Assembly: GCA_963575745.1 (NCBI GenBank)
Contig: CAUYUJ010001289.1
Coordinates: 1-64,000, forward strand
Direction: 5' to 3'
Length of the DNA stretch: 64,000 nucleotides
Origin: Prorocentrum cordatum
Taxonomy: Eukaryota; Sar; Dinophyceae; Prorocentrales; Prorocentraceae
In this document: positions 28,985 through 39,405 of the stretch, piece after piece
Layout: each line of letters begins with the position of its first letter
How positions within the stretch are numbered: the first letter of the stretch is position 1
Position numbers and translations under genes: made by a program
Notes under the pieces: model-generated
What the model saw: only the letters and a program-made list of their open reading frames with translations
Database searches by the model: none
Told to the model about the DNA's origin: nothing

Positions 28985-29095
28985 GGCAATGCCGAGCAAA
29001 GCCAAGCAAGGCCAAGCAAGGCCAAGCAAGGCCAAGCAATGCCAGGCAATGCCAAGCAATGCCAAGCACGGCCAAGCAATGCCAAGCACTGCGCC
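28985..29095. repeat. 10-bp minisatellite (GCCAAGCAAG/T)n
   Basis: About ten copies of GCCAAGCAAG or GCCAAGCAAT in a row. Confidence 0.95.
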
Positions 29096-29220
29096 CATGC
29101 AACAGGAAGCTTTCCCCTAATTGGGACCGCGCCAGGCTTACTTGCAAGACCAGTCTGCACCCACCAACTCTGTCTATGTTTGTTTCAAGTTTACCATGTT
29201 TCTCAAATGTTTCAATCACT

Positions 29221-29333
29221 TGGCATCGCTCGGACGTGTGCATCTTTTCCTCGGCGAGGAGCATCTTGGATCATCTTGGGAAGCATACACACGGAATCGG
29301 AAAATGCACAGGGGACGGACGTCCGAGCGATGG
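29221..29333. mobile_element. M1 inverted-repeat element, copy 3
   Basis: Ends TGGCATCGCTCGGACGTGTG and GACGTCCGAGCGATGGC; the interior keeps CTCGGCGAGGA and TTGGATCAT. About 113 bp. Confidence 0.85.
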
Positions 29334-30039
29334 CGAGACCACCCCTGGGCGCAGCGGCTCTTCCGCAGCGGAACTTCTCGTTATCCCGTGGCTTTCCCGA
29401 TCTCGCAAGGGTCAATCTCACGTGCACGGGAAGACAGCAAGTGTGGCCTCGTGTTCGGGGCGGTGGGCTCCCCGTGGCATTTTGCAGCGGTCGTGATCTG
29501 ACCGGCGTGCGTGTGGTGGCGCTCGCTCGTGGCACGGCGCAGGTCCCAATTCGATTAGTTCGCCTCTCACTTTGACGAATGGGACGGCTGCCTACCAGGA
29601 GCGAAAGAAGGACGTACGCGTACATGAATCCACGTTGGTTTCGAGAGTATGCATTGCGCGAATGCTCGTATCACGCGGACGGTCTCGCGGATCGAGGGGC
29701 CGTGTTCATGTACATGGTTGGGCGCGTACGTCTTTTGTGGGCTCCCTGGTCTATTTTGCAAGTTCGACTGCAGCTCCGGGCGGCTCCGCCATGCGAGGAG
29801 TGGAGGAGCGCGACGTGAGGCGAAGTGAAGGGATCGGGCCGAACGAAAGGGGGGGGATAAGGAAAGGGGGGGGTACGAAATCTGCTGCATGCAGCTGGTT
29901 TCGGCCCCGCCGCCGGGCCCAGTCCTCGATACATGGGCGCCTCCCGGCTCCGGGAGGCGCTGGGAAAGTCAGCTACGCGAGGGCTATCCCCCCTTTCGTT
30001 CCCCCCGAAGGGATGTGGGGCCGAGCCGCAGTCGAGCGC
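29334..30039. other. Unassigned sequence
   Basis: Mixed composition; G runs near 29850-29875. No recognisable gene or repeat. Confidence 0.3.
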
Positions 30040-30130
30040 AGGCCGAGCTGCCTAGCTGGACTCCGCCTCCAGTGCTCAGCTGGACTCCGCCTCCCTAGAT
30101 TTTGAAGCCCAGTCGCTCGGGCATTTGAGT
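30040..30130. repeat. M11 repeat, copy 1
   Basis: Shares GAGCTGCCTAGCTGGACTCC, GCTCAGCTGGACTCCGCCTC and GAAGCCCAGTCGCTCGGGCA with 32249-32345, nearly identical over about 90 bp. Itself contains a tandem duplication of AGCTGGACTCCGCCTCC. Confidence 0.8.
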
Positions 30131-30223
30131 ACTTTTACTCCCCATATCCTAAGATGGGGTTCTTGTTATTACTTGGACGCCTCCTACTGCCTCTTCCTCC
30201 TCCTCCTCTTTCCTCCTCCCCTC

Positions 30224-30565
30224 CTCATACTCAGACTTACTCATACTCAGACTTACTCATACTCAGACCTACTCAGACTCAGACTTACTCACACTCAGAC
30301 ATACTCATACACAGACTTACTCATACACAGACTTACTCACACCCAGACGTACTCATACACAGACTTACTCATACCAGACTTACTCATACACAGTATTACT
30401 CATACTCAGACTTACTCATACCCAGACGTACACATACACAGACTTTCTCATACACAGACCTACTCATACCCAGACTTACTCATACACAGACTTACTCATA
30501 CACAGACTTACTCATACTCAGGCATACTCATACTCAGACCTACTCATACTCAGACTTACTCAACA
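30224..30565 (+). repeat. 16-bp minisatellite (CTCATACTCAGACTTA)n
   Basis: About 21 copies with A/C and T/C variation (TACACAGAC, CACCCAGAC variants) and a few 4-bp deletions. Because 16 is not a multiple of three the three frames encode the same rotating peptide; not a gene. Confidence 0.95.
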
Positions 30566-30576
30566 CACATCAGATT

Positions 30577-31120
30577 TGGAGGATGTCTCAAGCGGGGCGC
30601 TGGTTTCAGCACCCCTAAGGGGAGCCGCCAGGGGTGGTTGCACGGGCTCGTTCGCGGCCATTTTGTGGGGATGTCTCAGGCGGTTTGCTTGTTTCTGGGC
30701 TCAACATCCTTCGCTTGGAGAGCAGATTGTGAGGATGTCTCAGGCGGGGCGCTGGTTTCAGCACCCCTAAGGGGAGCCGCCAGGGGTGGTTGCACGGGCT
30801 CGTTCGCGGCCATTTTGTGGGGATGTCTCAGGCGGTTTGCTTGTTTCTGGGCCCAACATCCTTCGCTTGGAGAGCAGATTGTGAGGATGTCTCAGGCGGG
30901 GCGCTGGTTTCAGCACCCCTAAGGGGAGCCGCCAGGGGTGGTTGCACGGGCTCGTTCGCGGCCATTTTGTGGGGATGTCTCAGGCGGTTTGCTTGTTTCT
31001 GGGCCCAACATCCTTCGCTTTCGGAGCAGATTTGGAGGATGTCTCGAGCGAGGCGCTCATTTTCACCCCCCAGGTGGGCCAGATTTTGAGGATGTCTCGA
31101 TCGGTTTGCTTGTTTTGGTG
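30577..31120 (+). repeat. 152-bp tandem repeat, 3 copies plus partial
   Basis: Starts of GGATGTCTC at 30581, 30733, 30885 and 31037 give an exact 152-bp period. Copies are almost identical, the fourth is diverged and truncated. Each unit holds two GGATGTCTCAGGCGG words. Confidence 0.95.
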
Positions 31121-31144
31121 GCCAGGCTCGTGGGCGCAGATTCT

Positions 31145-31400
31145 TCTCAGGATGCCACAGGAGGCTCCAACAGGCTCCAGGAGGCCCCAGGAGACCACAT
31201 GAGGTCCCAGGAGGCATCAGGAGGCCACAGAAAGACTCAAGAGGCCACAGGATGTCCCAAGAGGCTCCAGGAGGCCCCAGGAAGCTCCAGAAGGCCTCAG
31301 GAAACCACAGGAGGCCCCAGGAGGCAACAGGAAGCGCCAGGAGGCCTCGGAAGGCAACAGGAGGCCCCGAGAGGCCCCAGGAGCAGGAGGCCTCAGAAGG
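31145..31400 (+). repeat. Degenerate AGGAGGCCCC repeat
   Basis: Irregular reiteration of CAGGAGGCCCCAGGAGGC-like words, about 10-12 bp. Related words recur at 31690-31775. Confidence 0.8.
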
Positions 31401-31419
31401 CAACAGGAGTGGCTCCAAT

Positions 31420-31690
31420 CCCATGTGTTTTACGTATGCTCCTATCGATTGGGCCTCACCTGGAGCACGATTCTTTGATGTTCTACGTATGTTTCTATAG
31501 ATGGTCCTTCTCCTGTGTACACAATCCTAAATGTTTTACTCATGTTCCTATGTATTGGGCCTCTCCTGGGGCACGAGTCCTTGGTGTTTTACGCGTGTTC
31601 CTATAGATTGCCCTTCTCCTGTGGCTCTAATCCGCAATGTTTTATGTACGTCTGTTGCTATAGATTGCGCCTCTCCTGGGGCACGAAACC
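31420..31690 (+). repeat. 53-bp minisatellite, about five copies
   Basis: Units begin TGTTTTACGTATG and contain TTCCTATAGATTGGGCC and CTCTCCTGGGGCACGA; alternate units differ, suggesting a two-unit higher-order pattern. Confidence 0.85.
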
Positions 31691-31967
31691 TTCCTAGGAG
31701 GTCCCAGGAGGTCCCAAGAGGCTCCTGGAGACCCCAGGAAGCCCCAGTAGGTTTCAGGAGGCCCCAGGAGGCCCCAGGCTCATGCACAGAGACGCGCTCG
31801 TACTACTGAGGCTCATTCACACTCCAATTCATTCGCAGTTAGATTGATGTCCAGACCGTCACAACTGAAGCCCGTCAATATTCGAAAACTCTTGCGCCTA
31901 GACATTCACGGCGGACAGGTCCATGCGAGTAGATGCACATATGGGGAGCTCCACGCAGTGAATAATC
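31691..31967. other. Unassigned sequence
   Basis: GGAGGCCCCAG words to 31775, then ordinary sequence with nothing recognised. Confidence 0.3.
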
Positions 31968-32007
31968 TTTTTTTCCGTTGGAAATCCCCCTGCAGGGGGG
32001 CAGGCCA
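31968..32007. mobile_element. M3 element, right-end fragment
   Basis: TTCCGTTGGAAATCCCCCTG then CAGGGGGGCAGGCC matches the right terminal repeat of M3. No left end nearby. Confidence 0.65.
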
Positions 32008-32248
32008 ACAAGAGGCCTCGGCCGCTCCCGCTCCCCTCGGCTCGGGCTGCGTCCCGACTGCTCTCGCTTGCCTCCGAGGGCGCTCGTAGAGCCAGGCTTC
32101 ACTCTTGGCAGCAGGAGCGACAAGAGGCCTCGGGACGCCCTTTTGGCCCCGATCCGTACTCCGCCAGCTTCCGATTCGCCTTGAGGTTGCTCTAGCTTCG
32201 CGTCCTCGGCTAGCTCTCGGCTGTTTGAAAACTCTGGCAGAGCCTCAG

Positions 32249-32345
32249 AGGCGGTTCGAGCTGCCTAGCTGGACTCCGCCTCCGGTGCTCAGCTGGACTC
32301 CGCCTCCCTGGATTTTGAAGCCCAGTCGCTCGGGCATTTGAGTAT
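32249..32345. repeat. M11 repeat, copy 2
   Basis: See the copy at 30040-30130; a few substitutions only. It is followed after three bases by an M3 end. Confidence 0.8.
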
Positions 32346-32348
32346 TCT

Positions 32349-32395
32349 TAATTTTTCGTCGAAAATCCCCCTGCAGGGGGACAGGCCCGATTTTT
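32349..32395. mobile_element. M3 element, right-end fragment
   Basis: TTAATTTTTCGTCGAAAATC, CCCCTGCAGGGGGACAGG and CCCGA match the right end of the complete M3 copy at 62341-62530. Confidence 0.75.
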
Positions 32396-32829
32396 ATGTT
32401 GATCTATAAAAAAAGCGCGCCGATCCCAGTAGGAGCCGCTTCTTTCGGTAGCAACTCGTGGGAGCCTTGTATGCCCTCGAGAGTACGCCCTTGGGGGGCG
32501 TTAGCGTGCGCTGGCGTGTGGTAGTCGATGGGACAGCGCCGATGTAGCGCCGATGCAGCGTCGGCCAGCGTCGATTCGAAAGAGCCAGCAAGATGGCATG
32601 GGAGGCTCCCGTGACTTGCCATAGGAGCTTCCGGCCCGAGCCGAGGCAGCAGCCGGGGCTCCGCCCCCGCCCGCGCCCGGCCGCCGCGCCCGATGCAGCC
32701 GGGCGCCCCCGCGCGGGCCCGGCCGATGCCGATGCCGCCCCGCGCGCGGCCGCTGCTGGCCGCCGCTCTGCGCGCGGCGCCGCCGGCGCCCGCGGGTGGC
32801 GCGAGGCATCGGTCGGGCCTGGCTCCGGG
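32396..32829. other. Unassigned GC-rich sequence
   Basis: Very GC-rich from 32630 on, open in several frames because of composition. No gene seen. Confidence 0.3.
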
Positions 32830-33175
32830 GAGGTTCGAGGTCTTCGAGGTCCTCGAAGTTTTCGGGGTGCTCGAGGTGTTCGAGGTGTGTTCGAGGTCTT
32901 CGAGGTCCTCGAAGTGTTCGAGGTGTTCGAGGCGTTCGAGTTTTCGAGGCGTTCGAGGTGTTCGAGGTGTTCGAGGTGTTCGAGGCGTTCGAGTTTTCGA
33001 GGCGTTCGAGGTGTTCGAGGTGTTCGAGGTGTTCGAGGCGTTCGAGTTTTCGAGGCGTTCGAGGTGTTCGAGGTGTTCGAGGTGTTCGAGGCGTTCGAGT
33101 TTTCGAGGCGTTCGAGGTGTTCGAGGTGTTCGAGGTGTTCGAGGCGTTCGAGTTTTCGAGGCGTTCGAGGTGTTC
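32830..33175 (+). repeat. 53-bp higher-order minisatellite built of 9-bp TTCGAGGTG units
   Basis: The landmark GAGTTTTCGAGG recurs at 32938, 32991, 33044, 33097 and 33150, an exact 53-bp period. Each unit has five TTCGAGGTG/TTCGAGGCG subunits plus the 8-bp TTTTCGAG variant. The array starts with less ordered units at 32830. Confidence 0.95.
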
Positions 33176-33341
33176 GTGGGCTTGCGTCGATTCTCGGCGG
33201 CGCTCCGGCCTCGGGATGCGCTGCAGCAGCTGCGCCTCGCCGAGGGGGTGCTCCCAGGGTGCCAGTCGCGCCCCGAGCGGCCACGGGAGAGGCCCGAGGC
33301 AGGGCCCGAAGACCACCTGGGGCGGGGATGCCGGGATGGGC

Positions 33342-33480
33342 GCTCCTCCTCCTCCTCCTCCTCCTCCTCCTCCTCCTCCTCCTCCTCCTCCTCCTCCTCC
33401 CCCTCCTCCTCCTCCTTCTCCTCCTCCTCCTCCTCCTCCTCCTCCCCCTCCTCCTCCGCCGCCTCCCCCTCCTCCTCCCC
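33342..33480 (+). repeat. (CTC)n microsatellite
   Basis: CTC triplets with CCC and TTC interruptions. Confidence 0.95.
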
Positions 33481-33749
33481 CGGGTCTTCCTCGGGGATTG
33501 CTGGGGGGATAGGGGGGTTATCAATGGACACTGAGGTGGGTGATATCTGGCCCAAGTGGTTTAGCGGGGTTGGCGATCCAGGCTGAACGGACTCCGACCA
33601 CTCGGCGGAGTGATTTAACCATCGAACCATCCTAAGCCGGCTGGGGCACTCGTGACCCATGTATAAGCTAGGTTAGGCCAGATATAACCCACATTGGCAC
33701 CCACAGAAAGACCCCCAACCCCCGCGCCGATCCCGGTACCGTGTGCATC

Positions 33750-33930
33750 GATTTCGATCCATCGATCCGATTCGATATTGGTTTTCGCCCGCCCGATCCG
33801 ATTCGATTCCAGTATTCTGGCGATCGGGCCCGATGCTTGCATGACGTTGCTGTGCATCCTGGAGCAGCCGATCCGACGCACATTGCGATTCGATCCGATT
33901 ACCCGATTCGACTATGACTGGTCCTGGCCG
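33750..33930. repeat. M10 repeat, copy 1
   Basis: Shares CCGATTCGATATT, GATACGATTCGAT-type words, GATGC-TTGCATG and TGTGCATCCTGG with 61493-61655. Ends are rich in GATTCGATC words in both orientations. Nature unknown. Confidence 0.6.
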
Positions 33931-34148
33931 AACTCGGGCCCAGCATTGGGATACCCAGACATGCTCGCATCGTGAAAGCACCCCAGCAAAGCACCCTAGC
34001 AGCAGCAAGGGTGAAGAGGCGGGTCGAGGAGCAGGAGGCGGGCGGGCGAAACCGTGAAAATGCCTACGTGCTCCGAGGGACTCCGAGGAGGCACAGATCG
34101 TCGTGTGATCGTTTTCTTATCCATTGTGTTGCCGATAGGCGCGGGCCG

Positions 34149-34150
<2 letters not shown>

Positions 34151-34227
<77 letters not shown>

Positions 34228-34238
34228 CACACACACCT
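34151..34238. repeat. (CA)n-(GCAC)n-(CA)n microsatellite inside M4
   Basis: CA dinucleotides, then about eight GCAC units, then CA again; a further short CA run is at 34283-34294. Confidence 0.95.
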
Positions 34239-34436
34239 TTTGGTCTGCTCGTCGGGAGCGGGCCCCTTCCGGTCAAGAGCTACACACACACACACCTCCC
34301 GTTTTGGGTGCCCCTTGTTTCGAGCAGGCAGAGCCTTCCCCCCCCCATAGAACGCATTGCTGCAAACGGTCGCCCCGAGCAGAGGTCCAGAGCCAGACCA
34401 CACCCACCCACCCCCTCCCCCCCCTTCCGCCCAATG

Positions 34437-34611
34437 TTAAAACAGGGCTAGGATCGGGATAAATCGCTCCAAAGCGTTCCGGAGCGCTCTCAGAGCGTTC
34501 CAGAACGCTCTGGAGCGGCCGCGGCGCCCAATACATCCTCAAAACCCGCCGATTCTCAGAGATTTCGATTTATCCCGATCCGATTTTGTCCCGATCTTCG
34601 CGTCGTTTTAA
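34437..34611. mobile_element. M5 element nested in M4, with ATG target-site duplication
   Basis: 175 bp between ATG (34434-34436) and ATG (34612-34614). Termini are TTAAAAC and GTTTTAA; subterminal GATCGGGATAAATCG recurs inverted. A central hairpin uses AGCGTTCCGGAGCGCTC words. The uninterrupted site CCCAATGTCGA is present in the M4 copy at 47118-47340. Confidence 0.8.
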
Positions 34612-34783
34612 ATGTCGAAATGCCGGATAAGAAAACGCTCACCGTGTGCACCTCAGTGCACGCTCGTGCCAGGGATCGTGGCCGTCCAGGCCGAGCCAAA
34701 CAAAGGTAGCTGGCCTTGGAGGCGACAGCACGACTCCTGGAGGGCCGAGCCGGGTCAGGGGCAAGGACGTTCAGGGGGTTCGA

Positions 34784-34967
34784 GAGAGAGGAGGAGGAGG
34801 AGGAGGAGGAGGAGGAGGAGGAGGAGGAGGAGAGGAGGAGGAGGAGGAGGAGGAGGAGGAGGAGAGGAGGGGGAGGAGGAGGGGGAGGAGAGAGGGGAGG
34901 AGGCGGAGGAGGAGGAGGAGGAGGAGGTGGTGGAGGAGGAGAAGGACGAGGAGGAGCAGGAGGAGGG
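34784..34967 (+). repeat. (GAG)n microsatellite
   Basis: GAG/GGA triplets with G and GTG interruptions. Confidence 0.95.
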
Positions 34968-35306
34968 GGGATCGAGGTTCGCTTTCGAGGATCAAGGTTC
35001 GCTTTCTGGACGTGTTGGTCGTCCTGGGGCGCCCTCTGTCCAAGGGCCCCTTCAAAGTTGCTGATCGAATTGTGGTAATGCTGTCGTGAGTTCGGGATTG
35101 CTTTTCGCACGCTCTTCTGAATCCGAAGGTCAGGACGCTCTTGCGATGTGCTCGCCGCCAGCTCAGGCGCTGGTCGCCCTCGTGGTGCACAGCAGGGCCT
35201 TCCACCAGCTGTCGGGCGTTGCCAAAGGTGTCCCTGGCCCCAGGCGTCTCCCCCGGGGAGGCGCACGTTGCCACCAGAGCATTCCATGACGAGGCCCGGA
35301 GGGCCT
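34968..35306. other. Unassigned sequence between GAG and CTC arrays
   Basis: Ordinary GC-rich sequence flanked by complementary triplet arrays (GAG on the left, CTC on the right), so the interval could form a large foldback. No gene motif recognised. Confidence 0.4.
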
Positions 35307-35446
35307 CCTCCTCCTCCTCCCCCTCCTCCTCCCAGTCCCCCTCCTAGTCCCCCTCCTCGTCCTCCTCCTCTTCCTCCTCCTTCTCCTCTTCCTCCTCCTC
35401 GTCCTCCTCCTCCTCCTCCGCCTCCTCCTCCTCCCCCTCCTCCCCA
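35307..35446 (+). repeat. (CTC)n microsatellite
   Basis: CTC/CCC/CGT triplets. Confidence 0.95.
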
Positions 35447-35544
35447 GAGGCCCCAAATGGCGCGAAAGGCTGGGGACAACTCGGGCCAGGACCACTTCTG
35501 GCAACACCCGCAGCACAAGGAGTGCTCGTGCCTTCGCGGGGCGC

Positions 35545-35640
35545 CGCACGGTCGGACCGAGGTATGTCGGTCCGGGGAGGGATGTTCTTGTGCCCCCTGG
35601 GAGGGTACCCTTAGATGTTCTGTTCGTCCTGCCCGCCTTC
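35545..35640. mobile_element. M6 element, partial copy
   Basis: Left part only: GTCGGACCGAGGTATGTCGG, TGTTCTTGTGCCCCCTGGGA and GGGTACCCTTAGATGTTCTG match M6 at 42228-42412. Confidence 0.65.
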
Positions 35641-35747
35641 AGGTCGCGCCAGCCAGCCGCATGGACGGCTGGGCTGGGCGCCGGGCTGGGCACAGGCCGG
35701 CCCCTGCGGCGGAGGAGTAACTGGTACGATCGACATGGGTACGGTCG

Positions 35748-35918
35748 GACGGCGGCATGACATCGAGGTCTGTTCGGGGAAGTAATGTTCCTCGTGTTTG
35801 TTGGGTGTTCTTGTGCACCCTTGGGAGGGTACCCTTGGGTGTTCCGTGCACTGTTGTCGGCGGAGAGTCTTATGCTCTTGGGGGGTGTTCTTCTGCCTTA
35901 GGTCCGACTCTATTGGTA
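35748..35918. mobile_element. M6 inverted-repeat element, copy 1
   Basis: Starts GTCGGACGGCGG and ends CCTTAGGTCCGAC. Shares TGTTGGGTGTTCTTGTGC, GAGGGTACCCTTGG and GTTCTTCTGCCTTAGG with 42228-42412. About 170 bp, non-coding. Confidence 0.7.
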
Positions 35919-35925
35919 GGATCGA

Positions 35926-36072
35926 AATGGGCACGGAAAGAATGGTGACGATGATTGGCAGCAGTTCTTGCCCGTTTGGGACAGGGCGCCTGCCCAACGG
36001 CGGCTGCTGTCGGTTTTGGACAGCATTTGTTGTTGGGCATCTTGCCGAGGTGTTCCGTACCCATTTCGGGCG
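35926..36072. mobile_element. M7 inverted-repeat element, copy 2
   Basis: Ends CGAAATGGGCACGGAAAGAA and TTCCGTACCCATTTCG form a terminal inverted repeat. Interior GCGCCTGCCCAACGGCGGC and TTGTTGTTGGGCATC match 24540-24735. It lies directly next to an M6 copy. Confidence 0.75.
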
Positions 36073-36268
36073 TACAAACATAAGAAGATGAATTCGATAA
36101 CCAAGGTGGACACGTTGTATGCTCCTCTGGCATTGGAAGTTCGGGCGTTCTGGAGTACGCCTTTACGGATGGCCTCTCTCGCAGGAAGTCGGCAGTCGTA
36201 AACATGGTTGCGCTTTCGATATCTGGCGTACTTTGCGGCGCTACCGATGGTCTATGGATTGCCATTGT

Positions 36269-36271
36269 TTG

Positions 36272-36303
<32 letters not shown>

Positions 36304-36314
36304 CACTCTCTCGC
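36269..36314. repeat. (CT)n microsatellite
   Basis: CT dinucleotides with TTCTG and AC interruptions. Confidence 0.95.
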
Positions 36315-37434
36315 TACGATGGGAGCGTTGGTTCAGGAATGTGCCCAGGAGGCTATAGACTCTGGAGGATTCCTTATCTGATGAGGGCGGCGGTGAGATC
36401 CCTGGCCAAGCCTCAATTGGTGTTCCACCAGCTTCCAGACCCTGGATCCCTTATCTGCGGATTCTGTCTCCAATGCCCTCACCGTAGTAACAGGTCACTG
36501 TAAGCATTGCGCTTGCCCACGCTAGTGTTCAAATATTTTGCAGTCGGAACCAGTCTGCGCAATAGAGTGAAAAGCACAGTGATGCATAGGCGTTGCCGTT
36601 ATTAGAATTGCAGTCACTGTCTGCCATTACCGTCCCAGCCATGTCAAATCCCCTCGACACGCAACTAGACCACTAGAGCGCGCATCGAGCGTCCAAGCAT
36701 GTCTCCGCTCAACACCATTGCACGTCAAACGAGGCATCATGCTCAGAACCACATTGCACTTGGGTAAGATTGGCTCCTATGGCCGCACGGATTTTGACAA
36801 GGGAAACGTAGAATGTTCGGGCATGGACATACAGTCAACAGTCTGGAGAGCGCCGAGCTGTTCAGAAACGTTTCAATGCAGACGATGGCGAGGTCCCCAA
36901 CGGCGAGAATGCAGATCATGACACACACGCGGTGTGCAACGGAAGATGGTGACCTTGAACATATTACCGAGCAAGTGATGTCCGGCTCGGTTTTGGGGGG
37001 GAAGATGTTTGATATGTGTTTTGATGCATGTGATGACCCGGGCGCAACAGGTTCAGTCTGCATTCAATATGAATGAAGTTTGTATTGAGGTCAACGTCCG
37101 CACGTTTTGTTTATTTTGTCCCTTCTGCAACAGACGTAGTGTTGTGTGTTTGTTGACGCCGCGCGTTTCATAATGTCGTGTGGGCCAGTGAATGCGATGT
37201 CGAAGCGACAGATTACACAACCTGTGTGCCAGACTACACGAGTCAGGTCCGCTGTCAGGCCAAGCCGATGCGCATGAAGCCCGCCAGTGCCAGTGATGTA
37301 CCATTTCAGAATCATAAACTCTGCACGGCGGCGCGGATTGTGGTCGTGGTTACCGATGTCTTGCAGCACCGATCCATCAGCATGTAGTACGTATCGCTTC
37401 GCTTGCACAATTCTACAGGGCTCGTTGCCATATA
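36315..37434. other. Lower-GC unassigned region
   Basis: Composition is closer to 50 percent GC and no repeat family is recognised, in contrast to the surroundings. Short open frames exist (87 residues at 36813-37076 plus; 106 residues at 36743-37063 minus) but neither has a recognisable motif or splice context. It could be intronic or intergenic host sequence. Confidence 0.35.
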
Positions 37435-37628
37435 GGGGAACGAGCAATGGCATAAGCATAAAAAGTCTGAGGTCCGCACGGATTTCCCGGATCGGCGTCG
37501 AACCTTCTCCTTGGCGTGCGGAGCGCTCCAGGGGCGGCGCCGCAGGCGCCGCCAGGGGGGTCCAGCGCGGACCCGAGAATTCCGCAAGGACCTCCGAAGT
37601 TTTATGTTTATGTCTCTGTTCGTTCCCC
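37435..37628. mobile_element. M2 element, copy 4
   Basis: Tips GGGGAACGAGCAATGGCATA and TATGTCTCTGTTCGTTCCCC pair. Arms GAGGTCCGCACGGATTTCCC and their complement, GC-rich centre GGCGGCGCCGCAGGCGCCGC. 194 bp. Confidence 0.85.
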
Positions 37629-39030
37629 ATAGATCAAGAATCCCCCCGCGCATCCAGAGTCCCCCTTTGTCCGCCCTGCCCCAGTGAGTCTGCACCAGCA
37701 CAGGGAGCGGCTTACAAGAAAGAAGCCACATAGGGGCGCTCCAGAAAGACACCCACCATTCGGGATCGACGGAGGTGGCATCTCTTCCTCGGTGGAAGGC
37801 GGCGGAAGCCCGCGGAAGTAAAGATCGCCCCCCCCCCAATGGATGGCATTGCTTATAGGCTCAGGCATTCAGGAACCTTCGACACGTTGCAAGGGAAAGG
37901 AGTGTACGGGATGAGATGTGGTCATACCTACTCTGCTTCCTCCTTCCTCATCGCATTCCCACACTAGCTCCTGTGGTGCCCCGTCCGTTGATCATCTACA
38001 ACGGTCTTTCCTTCATCCTTCGAAATTGATCAATATGAGTACATAACAAGTTTCAGTATCACAATGCGCGTGCGTATCCCCGCCGGTTTCGCGCATTGGT
38101 GCTACATGAAGTACAGATTCCAGTGCATAGTACCTCTTCTTGTTTCTCTATGGAAGCGCTCCAGCCCCTCAGCAATAGTGATCCCGTTGCAACGTTGGCC
38201 ACATTTCGGGATCGGAGCTTTGGCCCGCGTCGTTCAGAATGGCGATTTCACCCCTGCGCGAGCCACATTCCTGGATCCGATGCCTTCGTCGTCATTGCCC
38301 CCCTCCCTCATTTTCCGTCCTCCGACTTCCGCTGATCCTCCTGCTCCTCTTATTATTGATCTTGCTCCAGTTGATGCTGACATTCGTATTGCTCCTCCTT
38401 CCTCATCATCCTCTTCCTCCTGCTCATCCTCGTCTGTGTCCGCAACCCCCTCTGCCACCCATGTACTAATCTCCCGTTTTCTGATTGCGCATCGCGCGAT
38501 GGGGTCGGTTTGAGGTTCAAGATCCTCTAAGACACCCCACCGAATGAACTGCGTCAGCGCAATGGGGCAGGATGGGCGGGATGATAGGATGTCAGACATG
38601 GCGCGAGCGCACCTAGCTTGTCTTTCCTTCATCTCTCCTTGCCGCCATCCCTGTGTCCGTGCCTCCTTCCCCTGTGTTTCCACCTCCCCTCGCCGTTCCC
38701 CACTTTCCTCTCCGCTCACGTCCCCGCCGCCCCCCTTCCCCCGGCGCGCGGGCGTTCTGGGCTGGGCCTCGTCGGGAGTTGTCTGGGCCACGTTGGGATC
38801 GCTGGGCCCAGCGGACCAAAAAAATAGGACTGCTGGGCCCCATCCGGCCTCCCAGGGCTTTCGCGCAAGCATACCGCCTCCAAGCGTGTGCGCTCATCTC
38901 GGAGAGGGGCGCGCAGAGGCGGATTTTTGGGCCCGTCTCGGCGGCGTGCGGGTTTCTGCGGCGTCGAACCGTCGGGCACGCAGGCGAGACGGGCGCTGAG
39001 AGGATGTCCGGGCCCCAAGCGCCAGCATGG
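37629..39030. other. Unassigned region with one weak minus-strand open frame
   Basis: On the minus strand 38872-38234 is open for 212 residues, with an acidic run (DTDEDEQEEEDDEEGG) and a charged tail, but without any domain I recognise; composition could explain it. On the plus strand 38064-38513 is open for 149 residues with no motif. I do not call either a gene. Confidence 0.3.
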
Positions 39031-39121
39031 GCTCCTCCTCCTCCTCCTCCTCCTCCTCCTCCTTCTCCTCCTCCTCCTCCTCCTCCTCCTCCTCCTCCTC
39101 CTCCTCCTCCTCCTCCTCCTC
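39031..39121 (+). repeat. (CTC)n microsatellite
   Basis: Nearly pure CTC triplets. Confidence 0.95.
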
Positions 39122-39289
39122 GGGTCGCCTACGGCCCCGGGGGAAACCGTGCAACCGTGCGATGACGGTCTGAGGGATTTCGAGGACGCCGCACGGTTTG
39201 CCACCGAACTGTCTTTTCCCCCAATCAGTGCTTGCACTGACGAGGTCCTAGCGGAGGTTGAACGATTTGACAAAATTTCCCGCCTATTT

Positions 39290-39405
39290 TGGTAGCAGGC
39301 TGGGTTCCCGGGCTCCCGGTTCCGGGTTCCCCAGTTCCCGGTTGGTTCCGGGCCGATTTCGGTAGGTTTTGGGTTCCCGGGCTCCCGGGTTCCCGGCCGA
39401 TCTCC
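39290..39405. repeat. GGTTCCCGGGCTCCCGG low-complexity block
   Basis: Reiterated GGGTTCCCGGGCTCCCGG and GGTTCCGGG words. Confidence 0.8.

Larger units (their letters stand above)
34105..34643. mobile_element. M4 inverted-repeat element expanded by a CA microsatellite and a nested insertion
   Basis: Left end GATCGTTTTCTTATCCATTG and right end GCCGGATAAGAAAACGCTCA are the M4 terminal repeats. Core words TTTCGAGCAGGCAGAG, GCATTGCTGCAAACGGTCG and CTTCCGCCCAATG match the copy at 47118-47340. The interior carries CA/GCAC repeats and the M5 element at 34437-34611. Confidence 0.75.

Noticed and set aside
32404-33660. Long frames (over 370 residues) on both strands
   Set aside because: They run through the TTCGAGGTG minisatellite and a CTC array.
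38234-38872. 212-residue acidic protein gene on the minus strand
   Set aside because: No recognised domain, start context or splice support; the acidic run comes from a low-complexity CTCATCCTC-type tract.
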